From assembly GCA_039105265.1 (NCBI GenBank), contig JAPFFF010000019.1, forward strand, positions 2,326,501 to 2,390,500: a stretch of DNA of 64,000 nucleotides. Direction: 5' to 3'. The notes beneath the pieces are model-generated. The model did no database searches. It worked only from the letters and a program-made list of their open reading frames with translations, and had not been told where the DNA came from. Made by a program: the position numbers and the translations under genes. Numbering within the stretch: position 1 is the first letter of the stretch; the number at the start of each line of letters is the position of its first letter. The DNA is from Tritrichomonas musculus (taxonomy: Eukaryota; Parabasalia; Tritrichomonadida; Tritrichomonadidae). Of the stretch, positions 43,680-52,096 are shown piece after piece.

Positions 43680-44671
43680 ACCTTTGAGTACACCACTTGC
43701 ATATCATGTTCAACCGTGTTCACCAATATGAAATCATGTCCAGATAAGGTCCTATATTTTTGCCACAACTCCTCGAACTCACAAGGTATGCTCACCTGCT
43801 GATATATGTAATTGAGTTTCTGTCGTGAGAACCCATTGAATATGAAGAATGATGTGCAGTTATTTTTGTAATCGGTTGGCACCCCCTTGAAGAACTGGAT
43901 ATTGATGTATACGATTGAGTTCTTATGACGCAACTGGGTGATATAGTTTGTGAAGTATGCTGACTTCAACAGCTTGCTCTTAATGAAGTCCTCGCACAGG
44001 ATTATGGTGTTGAGTGGTACATTGGGTTTCCCGAGTTTGTTGATATGGAGGAACTCAAACATCTGCTGCAGCTTGGACTCGTCGAGAGTAACCTTCCCAA
44101 CTGTGCTATATTTGTTATACAACTCCTTCCATAGATCGAGCTCCTTCAAATACCGTTCTGCATTACTATCAGCGACGACCTCAATGGGCAGGTTGATGAG
44201 CTCGCGTTGAGATTCAAATGTGGAATCATTTATAATACCGTTCTTACTCACATACACGATCATGTGGAACGGATTCTGCGAATCCTCAGGGGTTCCCCCA
44301 AACCTCCCATTATTGAGTCTACTCATTTGAATGATATCGCGAATTACTGTATGGCTCTTGCCTTTGCCTTGTGATGCCACCAGTATGTTCAAAGTATTGT
44401 ACCACGCATAGATCCCATTAGCGATTGGCCTTATGGATGCATTCGTGATTTTATCCCTATTCTTGGAATAGGCCTCACTCATAGCCGCGTCAACATCGAA
44501 GATGCGGGTGGGAGTGAAACTCCCATTAACATCGAATCTCTTGGATACCGGTTGCTGCCTCTGGTACCTATCGAATGTATCAAGATCAATTGGATCTTCA
44601 CTGGAACTGTCTGATAATTCAATAGATGTATAGTCGAAAAGGGTTGGTTGTAGGCGCTTGTAATATAACAT
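43676..44671 (-). CDS. Genome-packaging ATPase (A32/FtsK-HerA type)
   Basis: 331 residues. Walker A SQGKGKSHTV (about 102-111), Walker B TIILCEDFI (about 222-230), then YFTNYITQLRHKNS and SFFIFNGFSRQKLNYIYQQV. Very similar to 2628-3548; the main difference is a loop of about 12 residues (GGTPEDSQNP) after the Walker A helix. TTTATTTTTGATTAA directly precedes the ATG, the compact promoter of several C genes. Looks whole. Confidence 0.92.
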   Translation of the reverse strand: MLYYKRLQPTLFDYTSIELSDSSSEDPIDLDTFDRYQRQQPVSKRFDVNGSFTPTRIFDVDAAMSEAYSKNRDKITNASIRPIANGIYAWYNTLNILVASQGKGKSHTVIRDIIQMSRLNNGRFGGTPEDSQNPFHMIVYVSKNGIINDSTFESQRELINLPIEVVADSNAERYLKELDLWKELYNKYSTVGKVTLDESKLQQMFEFLHINKLGKPNVPLNTIILCEDFIKSKLLKSAYFTNYITQLRHKNSIVYINIQFFKGVPTDYKNNCTSFFIFNGFSRQKLNYIYQQVSIPCEFEELWQKYRTLSGHDFILVNTVEHDMQVVYSKV

Positions 44672-44690
44672 TTAATCAAAAATAAAGCTT

Positions 44691-44840
44691 TTAGGCATAT
44701 AGTGTGCGCCTCAGCTCATCGGTCAGCTCAGGTGGTTCATCTTCAGCTGTAAGCGATACCAGTAATAGCAGTTCAACTACATTGGTCACCAATATCAATC
44801 CCAATAGTATATTCATAATGATTTCACTTGCGCTGGCCAT
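44691..44840 (-). CDS. Tiny single-pass membrane protein e
   Basis: 49 residues: one membrane helix (about 6-30; IIMNILLGLILVTNVVELLL) and the acidic tail EDEPPELTDELRRTLYA. Counterpart of 2493-2624, in the same position between d and the ATPase. Too short for most gene finders. The tail is better conserved than the helix, which suggests a binding partner on that side of the membrane. Confidence 0.75.
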   Translation of the reverse strand: MASASEIIMNILLGLILVTNVVELLLLVSLTAEDEPPELTDELRRTLYA

Positions 44841-44850
44841 TTATGCAAAT

Positions 44851-45471
44851 TTAAATACAAATTTTGAGTGATATCGAGTGCCTTATGAGCTCGGTCCATA
44901 CATGGTTATATCCATATTTCAACTCATTGGATACCCCGTTTTTGGACACCAATATCTTATCGATTTTCATGTACTTCGAGTTTGAAACACAACCAGTGCA
45001 CCCACTATCCTCATTGATGACCAGCTCAACCTTGTCAGCCTTAGTGAGTATCTTAATGAGCTCCATCAGTGTGTTGCTATGACACACTAGGTAGTTGTTC
45101 ATCCTCAGTGGATTGGTCTCATAGATATTCAGCAATATCTCGAGGAATTTATTTTTGGTACCCAAGTCGTCAGTGTCGGGGTCTAATGAACGATCGGTCG
45201 GTGGACTGTTTATTGGAGCAACTGATGGATATGGACCAGTTGTCGAGGCTGTAGTAAAATTTGCATCCTGTGTGCCATTTTGCGTGTATACCCCTTCGGG
45301 GTTTAGACCTTTAGTATATCCCATTTGGGGTTGCATCTGTGGGACTTGAGGGTATGATACCGGTTGAACTGGTGGAGGTCTATTCGCGGCGATCTTAATA
45401 TTCACATTCTGCTCTTGCTTAACACTCGCATCATTCTCACTTGATAGAATTCTAGCCTTATGGAGAGACAT
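44851..45471 (-). CDS. Conserved Polinton protein d
   Basis: 206 residues from the ATG at 45471. KARILSSENDASVK at the start, a Pro/Gln/Thr-rich linker (about 25-105), then the conserved domain with NNYLVCHSNTLMELIKIL, a cysteine motif (DSGCTGCVS) and YGYNHVWTELIRHSISLKIC. A CCCCTTCGGGG palindrome (45292-45302) lies in the linker. Transcribed after the capsid gene on the same strand. Function unknown. Confidence 0.75.
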   Translation of the reverse strand: MSLHKARILSSENDASVKQEQNVNIKIAANRPPPVQPVSYPQVPQMQPQMGYTKGLNPEGVYTQNGTQDANFTTASTTGPYPSVAPINSPPTDRSLDPDTDDLGTKNKFLEILLNIYETNPLRMNNYLVCHSNTLMELIKILTKADKVELVINEDSGCTGCVSNSKYMKIDKILVSKNGVSNELKYGYNHVWTELIRHSISLKICI

Positions 45472-45513
45472 TTCCAAAGTGCAAAAATATTTTTACCACT
45501 AATACCATATTTC

Positions 45514-47466
45514 TTATGCCATTTCTGGATCAACTTGTGAGCCAGCTGGTGATTCATCATCGATATATTCAAGGCCATCGAGTGAGAGCTTGAAGTAGGT
45601 GTCTCTGCATAAACAGAGTTGGACAGGTGGTGGTCTAACAATGGCTCCACTTGGTTCGATAATCTTGTAATATGTATCATTATCACCAGTGAATATTGGT
45701 TGACCATTGACTTGAATTTGGATATTGCCTTTGCCACCATCTAAGCCATCATAACAGTATCCAGCAGATGCACGTTCAGTTTGGACATTGAATACAAATG
45801 ATGTGGCATCACTCAATGTATTGCGATATCGGACACCATTTTCATCGTTCTTGGGCATGGTGAAGCTATCTTCGAATTCCTTTGAACATTGGAGTGTGAT
45901 ACCATCGAGGTCTCCAGCTGTTAATTGGCTTTCGAAGAATCTGGCGCCAATGGTACTGACATTCTCATCTGGGAAGTTCTTACCACCGATATTCAAAAAG
46001 CAGTTTTGGTAAACCGGATTCTCAAATACAGTCAAATCATTGTGATGCTTGGGGAACAACAATGACATGCTTGTGACATTGATTAATGGGATATTCAATG
46101 TAGACTTGATTCCGTTAGCGGCAGCTGCAATTGGGAATGCATGGTAATCGACCTTTTGAGATGGGATTACTAGGCCTTCACGTAATATGGATTCAATGCT
46201 TGCACGAGTGGCTTCACAAACACCATAGCCTTGCATGTTGGACTTACAGAGAGTGATGGTCATTCGGTTAACAGTGAGTGTTGCTGGTTGTGATGAGTAA
46301 TGGGCACTCATCAATTTATTAGCTTCGGTTTTAGATACGAAATTGACGTAGACATGACCTGCATGTGATGGTTGAGGTAATTTACCATGTTCTTTGGTAT
46401 AATGAGCTTGGCAAATTGCTTTATTATCATCAGTCTTTTCAATTCCAAGTTCAGTAAACTCTTCATCTGTAAATGCAAAGATTAATGAACAATTTTCAAT
46501 CAGATCATCGAAATCACCTCCAGATGCAGATACATATTGTTCTCTAACTTCATACTTCAATTGATATTTAGTTGGTGTTGGTTCGGGAGATGGTGGATTT
46601 GGATTATCACCAGGTCCTGGGATGATAGCCTCATTACCGATTTGAGTGAATTGGTGTTTGAGATGTCCATGAGCTTTGATTTGTTTGAGTTTATCGAGTT
46701 CCTCTGGGGATACGGTATCATTATCTTCTAGGAATGCCTTGGCTTCAGCAACCGTGTATGGGTCAATGGCAGCCCAAACAAGACCAGCTGGACTGACTTG
46801 GAATCTAATGGATAAATCACCAATGATTCCGTTGGGGAATAAGTCAAATGCCTGTAATGCAAGCAAGTCATCAAATGGTACATTCAAGTCGAATTCGGTT
46901 GTGGTCTTACCACCATCCTTGAAGCTATTGAGATTAACGTATGAACCAGCATGAGTTTGACTGTAATTGCTGATGTTCTCCCATAAGCTGTGAACGAATC
47001 TGCGGCGCATCTTCTCAGTCTCTGGTTTCAAAACCGAGTATAGGAAGCCCTCGCGAATGCATTCATTTTGCTGATATCCGACATTGACATTGTTATGGAG
47101 AATCTCGAGCCTGTCAAACAATTGGTTCGAGGACTTAAATCCGACAAACAGTTTATAGAAGTTATTTGGATCATTGATCTCTTGCAATTTGGCCAAATCG
47201 GTGTTCAATTGCAAATCGAGTTTGATGTGGAATGTGAGGAAGCCTTTGTCGATATCGCTAATGAAGTGGTCGGGATGTGTTAATGAAATCTGTGAGTACT
47301 GGCCTTGGTGAAATGGGGCTGGCTGGTCATGGCAATCGACAGTTCTAAATGAGAAGCTTCTGGTACCGTCATTCACATTGATGATATTTCGCATCTTCTG
47401 GAATGTGTCATTGACATTCCCAACCTCGTATTTCAAATTGTGAGCTCTTTCGTTCCTGTATCTCAT
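45514..47466 (-). CDS. mcp: Major capsid protein, double jelly-roll
   Basis: 650 residues from the ATG at 47466. The N-terminal third carries the signature of the first jelly roll: FRTVDCHDQPAPF, GFLTFHIKLDLQL, FDRLEILHNNVNVGYQQNE and REGFLYSVLKPETE; the second follows at about 400-640 (NIPLINVTSMSLLFPKH, SFVFNVQTERASAGYCYDG). Between them a proline linker (GPGDNPNPPSPEPTPTK, about 282-300) introduces an extra domain of about 90 residues (to about 375), likely a surface tower. It is the subunit of the icosahedral shell. Looks whole. Confidence 0.88.
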   Translation of the reverse strand: MRYRNERAHNLKYEVGNVNDTFQKMRNIINVNDGTRSFSFRTVDCHDQPAPFHQGQYSQISLTHPDHFISDIDKGFLTFHIKLDLQLNTDLAKLQEINDPNNFYKLFVGFKSSNQLFDRLEILHNNVNVGYQQNECIREGFLYSVLKPETEKMRRRFVHSLWENISNYSQTHAGSYVNLNSFKDGGKTTTEFDLNVPFDDLLALQAFDLFPNGIIGDLSIRFQVSPAGLVWAAIDPYTVAEAKAFLEDNDTVSPEELDKLKQIKAHGHLKHQFTQIGNEAIIPGPGDNPNPPSPEPTPTKYQLKYEVREQYVSASGGDFDDLIENCSLIFAFTDEEFTELGIEKTDDNKAICQAHYTKEHGKLPQPSHAGHVYVNFVSKTEANKLMSAHYSSQPATLTVNRMTITLCKSNMQGYGVCEATRASIESILREGLVIPSQKVDYHAFPIAAAANGIKSTLNIPLINVTSMSLLFPKHHNDLTVFENPVYQNCFLNIGGKNFPDENVSTIGARFFESQLTAGDLDGITLQCSKEFEDSFTMPKNDENGVRYRNTLSDATSFVFNVQTERASAGYCYDGLDGGKGNIQIQVNGQPIFTGDNDTYYKIIEPSGAIVRPPPVQLCLCRDTYFKLSLDGLEYIDDESPAGSQVDPEMA

Positions 47467-47513
47467 TTTGTATCTTGGAAAAAAGCTTGAAATCACATTT
47501 TTGTATATACCAA

Positions 47514-47765
47514 ATGGGTATTGGCATCTTCAAGAAGATTAAGAACGCTTTCAAGAACGTCGGCAGTAAGCTCAAGAATGCAGCTCAAACTGTCATCCGC
47601 AACATCCCAAGGGCAGTTGATATTGGAAAGGGGATCATCAATAGGATCAAGCCAATCGCCGACTTCATACCAGGTGTTGGACCAGTTGTAGACACCATCA
47701 GCACTGGACTCAATTACGTAAGCAAAGCTAATGATATAGGCAAATCCATACTGGACAAGGTTTGA
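47514..47765 (+). CDS. pVI/pX-like amphipathic minor protein
   Basis: 83 residues from the ATG at 47514. MGIGIFKKIKNAFKNVGSKL is a basic amphipathic helix; then IKPIADFIPGVGPVVDTIS, a hydrophobic glycine/proline segment. It is divergent from the capsid gene (47 bases between the starts). Layout matches 21958-22215 of M and recalls adenovirus pVI/pX, which bind DNA or lyse the endosome. Pattern-level evidence. Confidence 0.6.
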   Translation: MGIGIFKKIKNAFKNVGSKLKNAAQTVIRNIPRAVDIGKGIINRIKPIADFIPGVGPVVDTISTGLNYVSKANDIGKSILDKV

Positions 47766-47876
47766 TCATCATAGAATATCCACATACATATGAATATATT
47801 TTTGTCCGTTTTGAAATGAATTGCGATAATATGAAATATATAGCGCATTGCGATATTAGGGTTTAATGATAACAAG

Positions 47877-48275
47877 ATGGAGCAACGCACGTTCAACTCA
47901 GTAGAGGAGTTCGACCTGTTCTACCAGAAGTACAAGGACATGTTCAATGAGAAGACCACCAATTACCTCAATAAAACCTACAAAATAATCACCCCCGAAT
48001 GCGAGTACAGGATTACCAAACGCACTGGCAAGGATGGCTCCAGTAATGTGTTTCTCAAGAAGATCACCAAGCCATCCGATAATGACAACCTGGTGGAGAT
48101 CCAATTGGCAAGCATTCGAGCTGACATCAATGCATTGCAGTCAACAGTTGATGAATACACCAAACGGATTACCACTCTGGAGAACACCATTGGCGTGATC
48201 ACCACAAAAATAAATCAGCTCACCAGTACTGTGAATGAGTGTACTGATGCAGTGAACAGTCTCCTGAGGCATTAG
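47877..48275 (+). CDS. Conserved Polinton protein a
   Basis: 132 residues, counterpart of 797-1258: EEFDLFYQKYKDMFNEKT, YLNKTYKIITPECEYRITKR, NVFLKK, then a C-terminal coiled coil (RITTLENTIGVITTKINQL). It overlaps the convergent gene b by four bases at a shared TTAG, as in A. Confidence 0.75.
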   Translation: MEQRTFNSVEEFDLFYQKYKDMFNEKTTNYLNKTYKIITPECEYRITKRTGKDGSSNVFLKKITKPSDNDNLVEIQLASIRADINALQSTVDEYTKRITTLENTIGVITTKINQLTSTVNECTDAVNSLLRH

Positions 48276-48499
48276 ATCTTGGAATTATTTGGGATTACCT
48301 GGTGATTGAGTGAGTGGTGTAGAGTTGATGATGTTGACTTGATGATTGGGTCATGCACGACACACCCCTTATCTTCATATTTTGGGACTGTGGGTTTGGT
48401 ACAACTCATAGTTCGCCTATTTCGCATGTGACGTTCCAGGTGATTGAAATACGTGAGCCCATTTGAATCTCTTAATACACGGCGTTCCTCATACGACAT
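48272..48499 (-). CDS. Conserved Polinton protein b
   Basis: 75 residues, basic, counterpart of 1255-1521: KYEDKGCVVHDPIIKST and LNHQVIPNNSKI match. The N-terminal half (YFNHLERHMRNRRTM) is arginine-rich and might bind nucleic acid. Divergent from gene c with 34 bases between starts. Confidence 0.65.
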   Translation of the reverse strand: MSYEERRVLRDSNGLTYFNHLERHMRNRRTMSCTKPTVPKYEDKGCVVHDPIIKSTSSTLHHSLNHQVIPNNSKI

Positions 48500-48533
48500 T
48501 TAATCTTGAAAAAACACTTTTTTTCATATCTAA

Positions 48534-48767
48534 ATGACTGAATTGGGTGAATACAAGAAGGAGATTCCAGAGCTTAAGCGCATCAAACACGATCTCAAGG
48601 AGAAGTGCTATATGTATAAGGGCCACCTCAATAACATCAAAGGGGGTATGCTGGGTAGCAATGGACTAGCCGTTCGTGAATCACTGATTGAGGATATCAA
48701 TAGTCTGAAGGAGAAGGTCGCCAAACTCGAGAATGAGCTCGCTGAATTATCAAGCGATAACCACTAA
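48534..48767 (+). CDS. Conserved Polinton coiled-coil protein c
   Basis: 77 residues, very similar to 1537-1767 (EYKKEIPELKRIK, GMLGSNGLAVRESLIED, INSLKEKV). Its stop codon lies inside the first GATAACCACTAA phrase of the hairpin-cassette repeat that follows. Probably a small coiled-coil dimer or trimer in the virion or assembly path. Confidence 0.7.
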   Translation: MTELGEYKKEIPELKRIKHDLKEKCYMYKGHLNNIKGGMLGSNGLAVRESLIEDINSLKEKVAKLENELAELSSDNH

Positions 48768-48906
48768 ATATGGGGTCGACGGGATTTCCCGCAGACCCAG
48801 ATTTCATGGAGATAACCACTAAATATGGGGTGTGGTAGAATTCTACCAGACCCAGATTTCATGGAGATAACCACTAATTCCCTGGAACAGCAATTTTGCT
48901 GTCCCG
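48756..48906. repeat. Hairpin-cassette repeat, left arm of 10-kb inverted pair
   Basis: Three units begin GATAACCACTAA; two continue ATATGGGGT, hairpin, AGACCCAGATTTCATGGA. The hairpins differ: CGGGATTTCCCG (48780-48791), GGTAGAATTCTACC (48834-48847) and, in the third unit, a hairpin with core CAGCAATTTTGCTG. Positions 48768-48906 are the inverse of 58853-58990 with few changes. It separates gene c from the integrase gene. Confidence 0.85.
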
Positions 48907-48933
48907 ATTGAGACCACTATTTTTGCACATTAA

Positions 48934-50163
48934 ATGACTGACAACAGGAAATCGTTCAAGATATTCGACAATGAGTACAATTCGCTGCTCAAGTACCCAT
49001 TCAAATCCAAGATATCGAAATTGGACCCATCGCAGTTCATCATCAACCCAGAAACTCATCATGAGCCATTCGTGAAGGACTTCAAATTGAAATCATGCAG
49101 TCCCTATTCAAAACCGGATTTCTCATTGGAACCCGGATGCTGGGAAGTCGATTTGATGTTTGTGAAGTACACCACAAGGGCTGATGATGGAACCGAGTCC
49201 GTGGTAGTCCATGAAACCATTTACCTCATCATGGTGAATGTCAACACACGGTATCTAATTGTGGAACCGCTTAAGAACAGACTAGCTGATACCATCAAGA
49301 CTGCATACACCAAAATCATTCTTGAGAAATATGATGACTTCAAATTCAATACCATCAAATGCGATGGTGAGAATAACCTACTCAAAGTGCTTGATATACT
49401 TGGCCGCTACAATCCATCCAGAAATAAATATAGAGGTACCAAAAATGTGTTGATTGACCGCAATGCAGTGATTGTCGATAAATCCAAACACAACAACGCT
49501 CACAAAATCGTTGATGCAACCATCAGGACACTCCGTAATGCATTCGGTTTAGATAATCGTCGGATTGGAGACCCATACCTGATGCAACAGATGGTACACT
49601 TCTATAACAACACACCACATCGGTCTCTACGAATGCCCAATCCCAATTACCGAGATGATGGAATCCAATATGACCCGTATCTAGCAAGGGAACCAAAGTG
49701 GATATACTACACACCCAATCAAATGCAGCACAACCCAGATTTGGAGTGGAGATACATCAGGGATTGCCAACGGCGGCTACGTCGAGTCAAAAATAATATG
49801 CAAATGGGTGGACTGCTGAGCTATCGCAAGGGGAATATCATATTGGTCCATTACGATACATCCAAAACTGAGAAGAAGCATGAGAAGCAGAGGCGTGTGT
49901 TCAATGAGATTGCCGAATTCATTAGATACCATAATGGGAACGTCGAATGCAAACTGCTGAAGCCATATCATAGATTCCAGTTGAATAATGATAATCAAGC
50001 AGGAACTGCGTTCTATGTACCGTATACCAAAACCACAACTGGTCGAATACCTAAGTCTGATGATGAGCGAGCTACCGTAACTGTCCCCATTATGTATACC
50101 CGATTCGTGGCACCCAATTATGCATCACTAGGTGAAGACTATAAGCAGTACTTTGCTATCTAA
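48934..50163 (+). CDS. Retroviral-type (rve) integrase of element C
   Basis: 409 residues. Core motifs: GCWEVDLMFV (D73), TIKCDGENNL (D144) and HKIVDATIRTLRN (D194, where E is usual); NVNTRYLIVEPLKNRLADT and VHFYNNTPHRSL are also typical. The C-terminal part (about 300-409; GNIILVHYDTSKTEKK, then CKLLKPYHRFQL) fits an SH3-like end. Distantly related to the M integrase. It inserts the element DNA into the host genome. CTATTTTTGCACATTAA precedes the ATG. Looks whole. Confidence 0.88.
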   Translation: MTDNRKSFKIFDNEYNSLLKYPFKSKISKLDPSQFIINPETHHEPFVKDFKLKSCSPYSKPDFSLEPGCWEVDLMFVKYTTRADDGTESVVVHETIYLIMVNVNTRYLIVEPLKNRLADTIKTAYTKIILEKYDDFKFNTIKCDGENNLLKVLDILGRYNPSRNKYRGTKNVLIDRNAVIVDKSKHNNAHKIVDATIRTLRNAFGLDNRRIGDPYLMQQMVHFYNNTPHRSLRMPNPNYRDDGIQYDPYLAREPKWIYYTPNQMQHNPDLEWRYIRDCQRRLRRVKNNMQMGGLLSYRKGNIILVHYDTSKTEKKHEKQRRVFNEIAEFIRYHNGNVECKLLKPYHRFQLNNDNQAGTAFYVPYTKTTTGRIPKSDDERATVTVPIMYTRFVAPNYASLGEDYKQYFAI

Positions 50164-50166
50164 TAA

Positions 50167-50499
50167 ATGCCAAAGCGCTATTTCCATACACAGACCACCG
50201 AGTTTAAGCTACCTGAGGACTTCATATATAGTCGCAATAAGAAGTACATCGTAGTGCAGTATGTGGGAGCTATCCTGAATAAGACCATCATCGGTGATTT
50301 GATGGTACACTCGGATATTGTAGAATTCGACCCATACTGTGACCACTTCATAATGCTAGCCAACAGACGGCAAACCAAGTATCGCAAATATGAGATGCTC
50401 AATAGGACCAAGCGGGATTTCAAAATATGGTTCACAGACCTGTATGGTAATGAGATAAAACCCGATGCATTCGTGCTATCCTGCTTGCTAATCTATTGA
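50167..50499 (+). CDS. Small strand-rich protein, presumed minor capsid
   Basis: 110 residues, three bases after the integrase. Strand-rich: YIVVQYVGAILN, IVEFDPYCDHFIML, FKIWFTDLYGNEIKPDAFVL. The ending (strand, D-x-x-G-x-x-I, hydrophobic strand) is like that of several small Polinton virion proteins, but the match is only by pattern. No membrane helix. Confidence 0.55.
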   Translation: MPKRYFHTQTTEFKLPEDFIYSRNKKYIVVQYVGAILNKTIIGDLMVHSDIVEFDPYCDHFIMLANRRQTKYRKYEMLNRTKRDFKIWFTDLYGNEIKPDAFVLSCLLIY

Positions 50500-50537
50500 C
50501 CACAGTATGGCCCATATAGGAGTTTATTTTTGGGTAA

Positions 50538-51245
50538 ATGCTTGATGAATACTTAGATGTTTATAATATGAAACCAGGTCAATATCGCGAATTGCCGTAC
50601 TCAAAATATTTATCAGCTGTGTATCTCGATGTTGATAAGGTTACCAAATTATATTTCCCACGTGATTTAGTTCCACCACCAGTCGTTCATGACTATACGA
50701 TTGATAAAGTCGGAGCTACATTCACAATGAATTCGTATGAAGAGGTCCCTACATACATCTGGAGATCCAAATTTGTGGCCTCGAAGAATGATTATTGCAT
50801 GATCCTAGTTCGGGGACCCAATAATAATAGACTCAGAGCAAATTCATATATAGCCTACCCCAGAAAATATTTCAAGGATACAGTTCTTGCAAACACAACT
50901 AAATCACCTGGTGATCACCCAATAGGGTTCGAGATATCGGTTTATTCAAACCCATTACTGTTACCAACCATATATTGCTTTGAACAACTTCCGCTATTCC
51001 AGGTGAATCAGACAGCTCAGCCAGATAGTGGTCCAAAACCCATACAATTTTCATTCACAAGTGATGCGGTTTTTGGTAGATCCCCACCTCGTAAAAGGAT
51101 TATGGTCAATGATGAGACTTCCCCATTCAAGCGAAGGATTAAAGATTGGTATCACAAGCACACAACATATCACCCTCGGAAAAAGCTTATATCTAATGAG
51201 TACAGCAGTGATGATGCGACGAGCTCTCAGCCCCTCCGGGGATGA
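50538..51245 (+). CDS. Unknown Polinton protein, strand-rich with basic tail
   Basis: 235 residues. The N-terminal 165 are strand-rich (YLDVDKVTKLYFPRDL, YCMILVRGPNNNRLRANSY), a possible single jelly roll or penton-like protein; the tail is basic (RKRIMVNDETSPFKRRI). The frame ends in the first palindromic repeat at 51.2 kb. TTTATTTTTGGGTAA precedes the ATG. Penton identity is inference from size, fold impression and neighbours. Confidence 0.55.
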   Translation: MLDEYLDVYNMKPGQYRELPYSKYLSAVYLDVDKVTKLYFPRDLVPPPVVHDYTIDKVGATFTMNSYEEVPTYIWRSKFVASKNDYCMILVRGPNNNRLRANSYIAYPRKYFKDTVLANTTKSPGDHPIGFEISVYSNPLLLPTIYCFEQLPLFQVNQTAQPDSGPKPIQFSFTSDAVFGRSPPRKRIMVNDETSPFKRRIKDWYHKHTTYHPRKKLISNEYSSDDATSSQPLRG

Positions 51246-51666
51246 TGCGACACGGGTTCCTGAGGTGATGCCCGAGCTCTCAACCCCTTTGGGGGTGAGG
51301 TTAGGAGTGCTAGGAGTGATGAAGCTAGTGAGAGTAGCGATCATGAGCAAAATCCATATGACCCACGTGAAGCTGAATATAGGGATAATGAGGTGCGAAA
51401 TCAGCCAAAGGTTAGCCCAAATGGGGTATATATGTCCACCGATAAGAGACCAGGGACGAAATCCGTTGTTGCTCGAAAAACAAATGGTTCATTACAAGAA
51501 TATCGAGTTGGGAAACGCGCAATGACTGATATACGACGTAAGCTGAAGCATTCGCAACAGCAATCGCAGAGGCACTCACAGGGACATCCAGCACAGCCTC
51601 TCAGCCTCTCCGGGGATGAGTATTCCAGTGATGATGCTCAAAGCTCTCAGCCCCTCTGGGGATGAA
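51210..51666. repeat. CCCCTNNGGGG palindrome repeats inside genes
   Basis: Four copies of a unit reading GATGCGACGAGCTCTCAGCC then CCTCCGGGGATGA, or close variants, lie near 51210-51250, 51264-51300, 51588-51620 and 51632-51666. A fifth is at 57846-57882 in the fibre gene and a bare CCCCTTCGGGG is at 45292. Stem and flanks are shared and the three central bases vary. They fall in disordered protein regions. Confidence 0.8.
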
Positions 51667-52089
51667 GTAGATTCACAGAGAGGGCTTAGAGATAGAACTC
51701 GCGATCGGGATCAGTATTCATATGAATCTCAAGACAACTCCAATACTAGAACACCTAAGCGTTCATCTAGAGTATCATCTAGGGTATCAGTTCCAAAGCA
51801 TTCCAGTTCGGTGAAATTCGGTAAATCATTTAAACCATATCGGGAGAAATTCACACCCCAATTCAAGGGTAATATCATGGACACCACATTTGAGTATGAA
51901 ATGCCGCCTGAGCGCAGTGATGAATATAGTGAACAGGAACTGAGTTCCCAATATGAGGAGGAAGTTGAGCCAGAGGCCAAGCCAGAGCCAGAGGCAATCG
52001 AGCCACCTCGTAGGCGCAAACGCAATACAAAAATAAAATCCAAACACAGCCAAAAGCGTGAGAATTTCTTTGACCAATTCAAACCATAG
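51616..52089 (+). pseudogene. Disordered basic-acidic protein segment (fossil region)
   Basis: 157 codons of low-complexity protein: Ser/Arg-rich (SSRVSSRVSVPKHSSS), acidic (EPEAKPEPEAIEPP) and a basic end (RRRKRNTKIKSKHSQKR). The region from 51246 to its start is a patchwork of palindromic repeats and looks degraded, with perhaps two or three breaks; original gene limits are uncertain. The ending resembles a nuclear-localisation or DNA-binding tail. Confidence 0.5.
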
Positions 52090-52096
52090 TACATGT

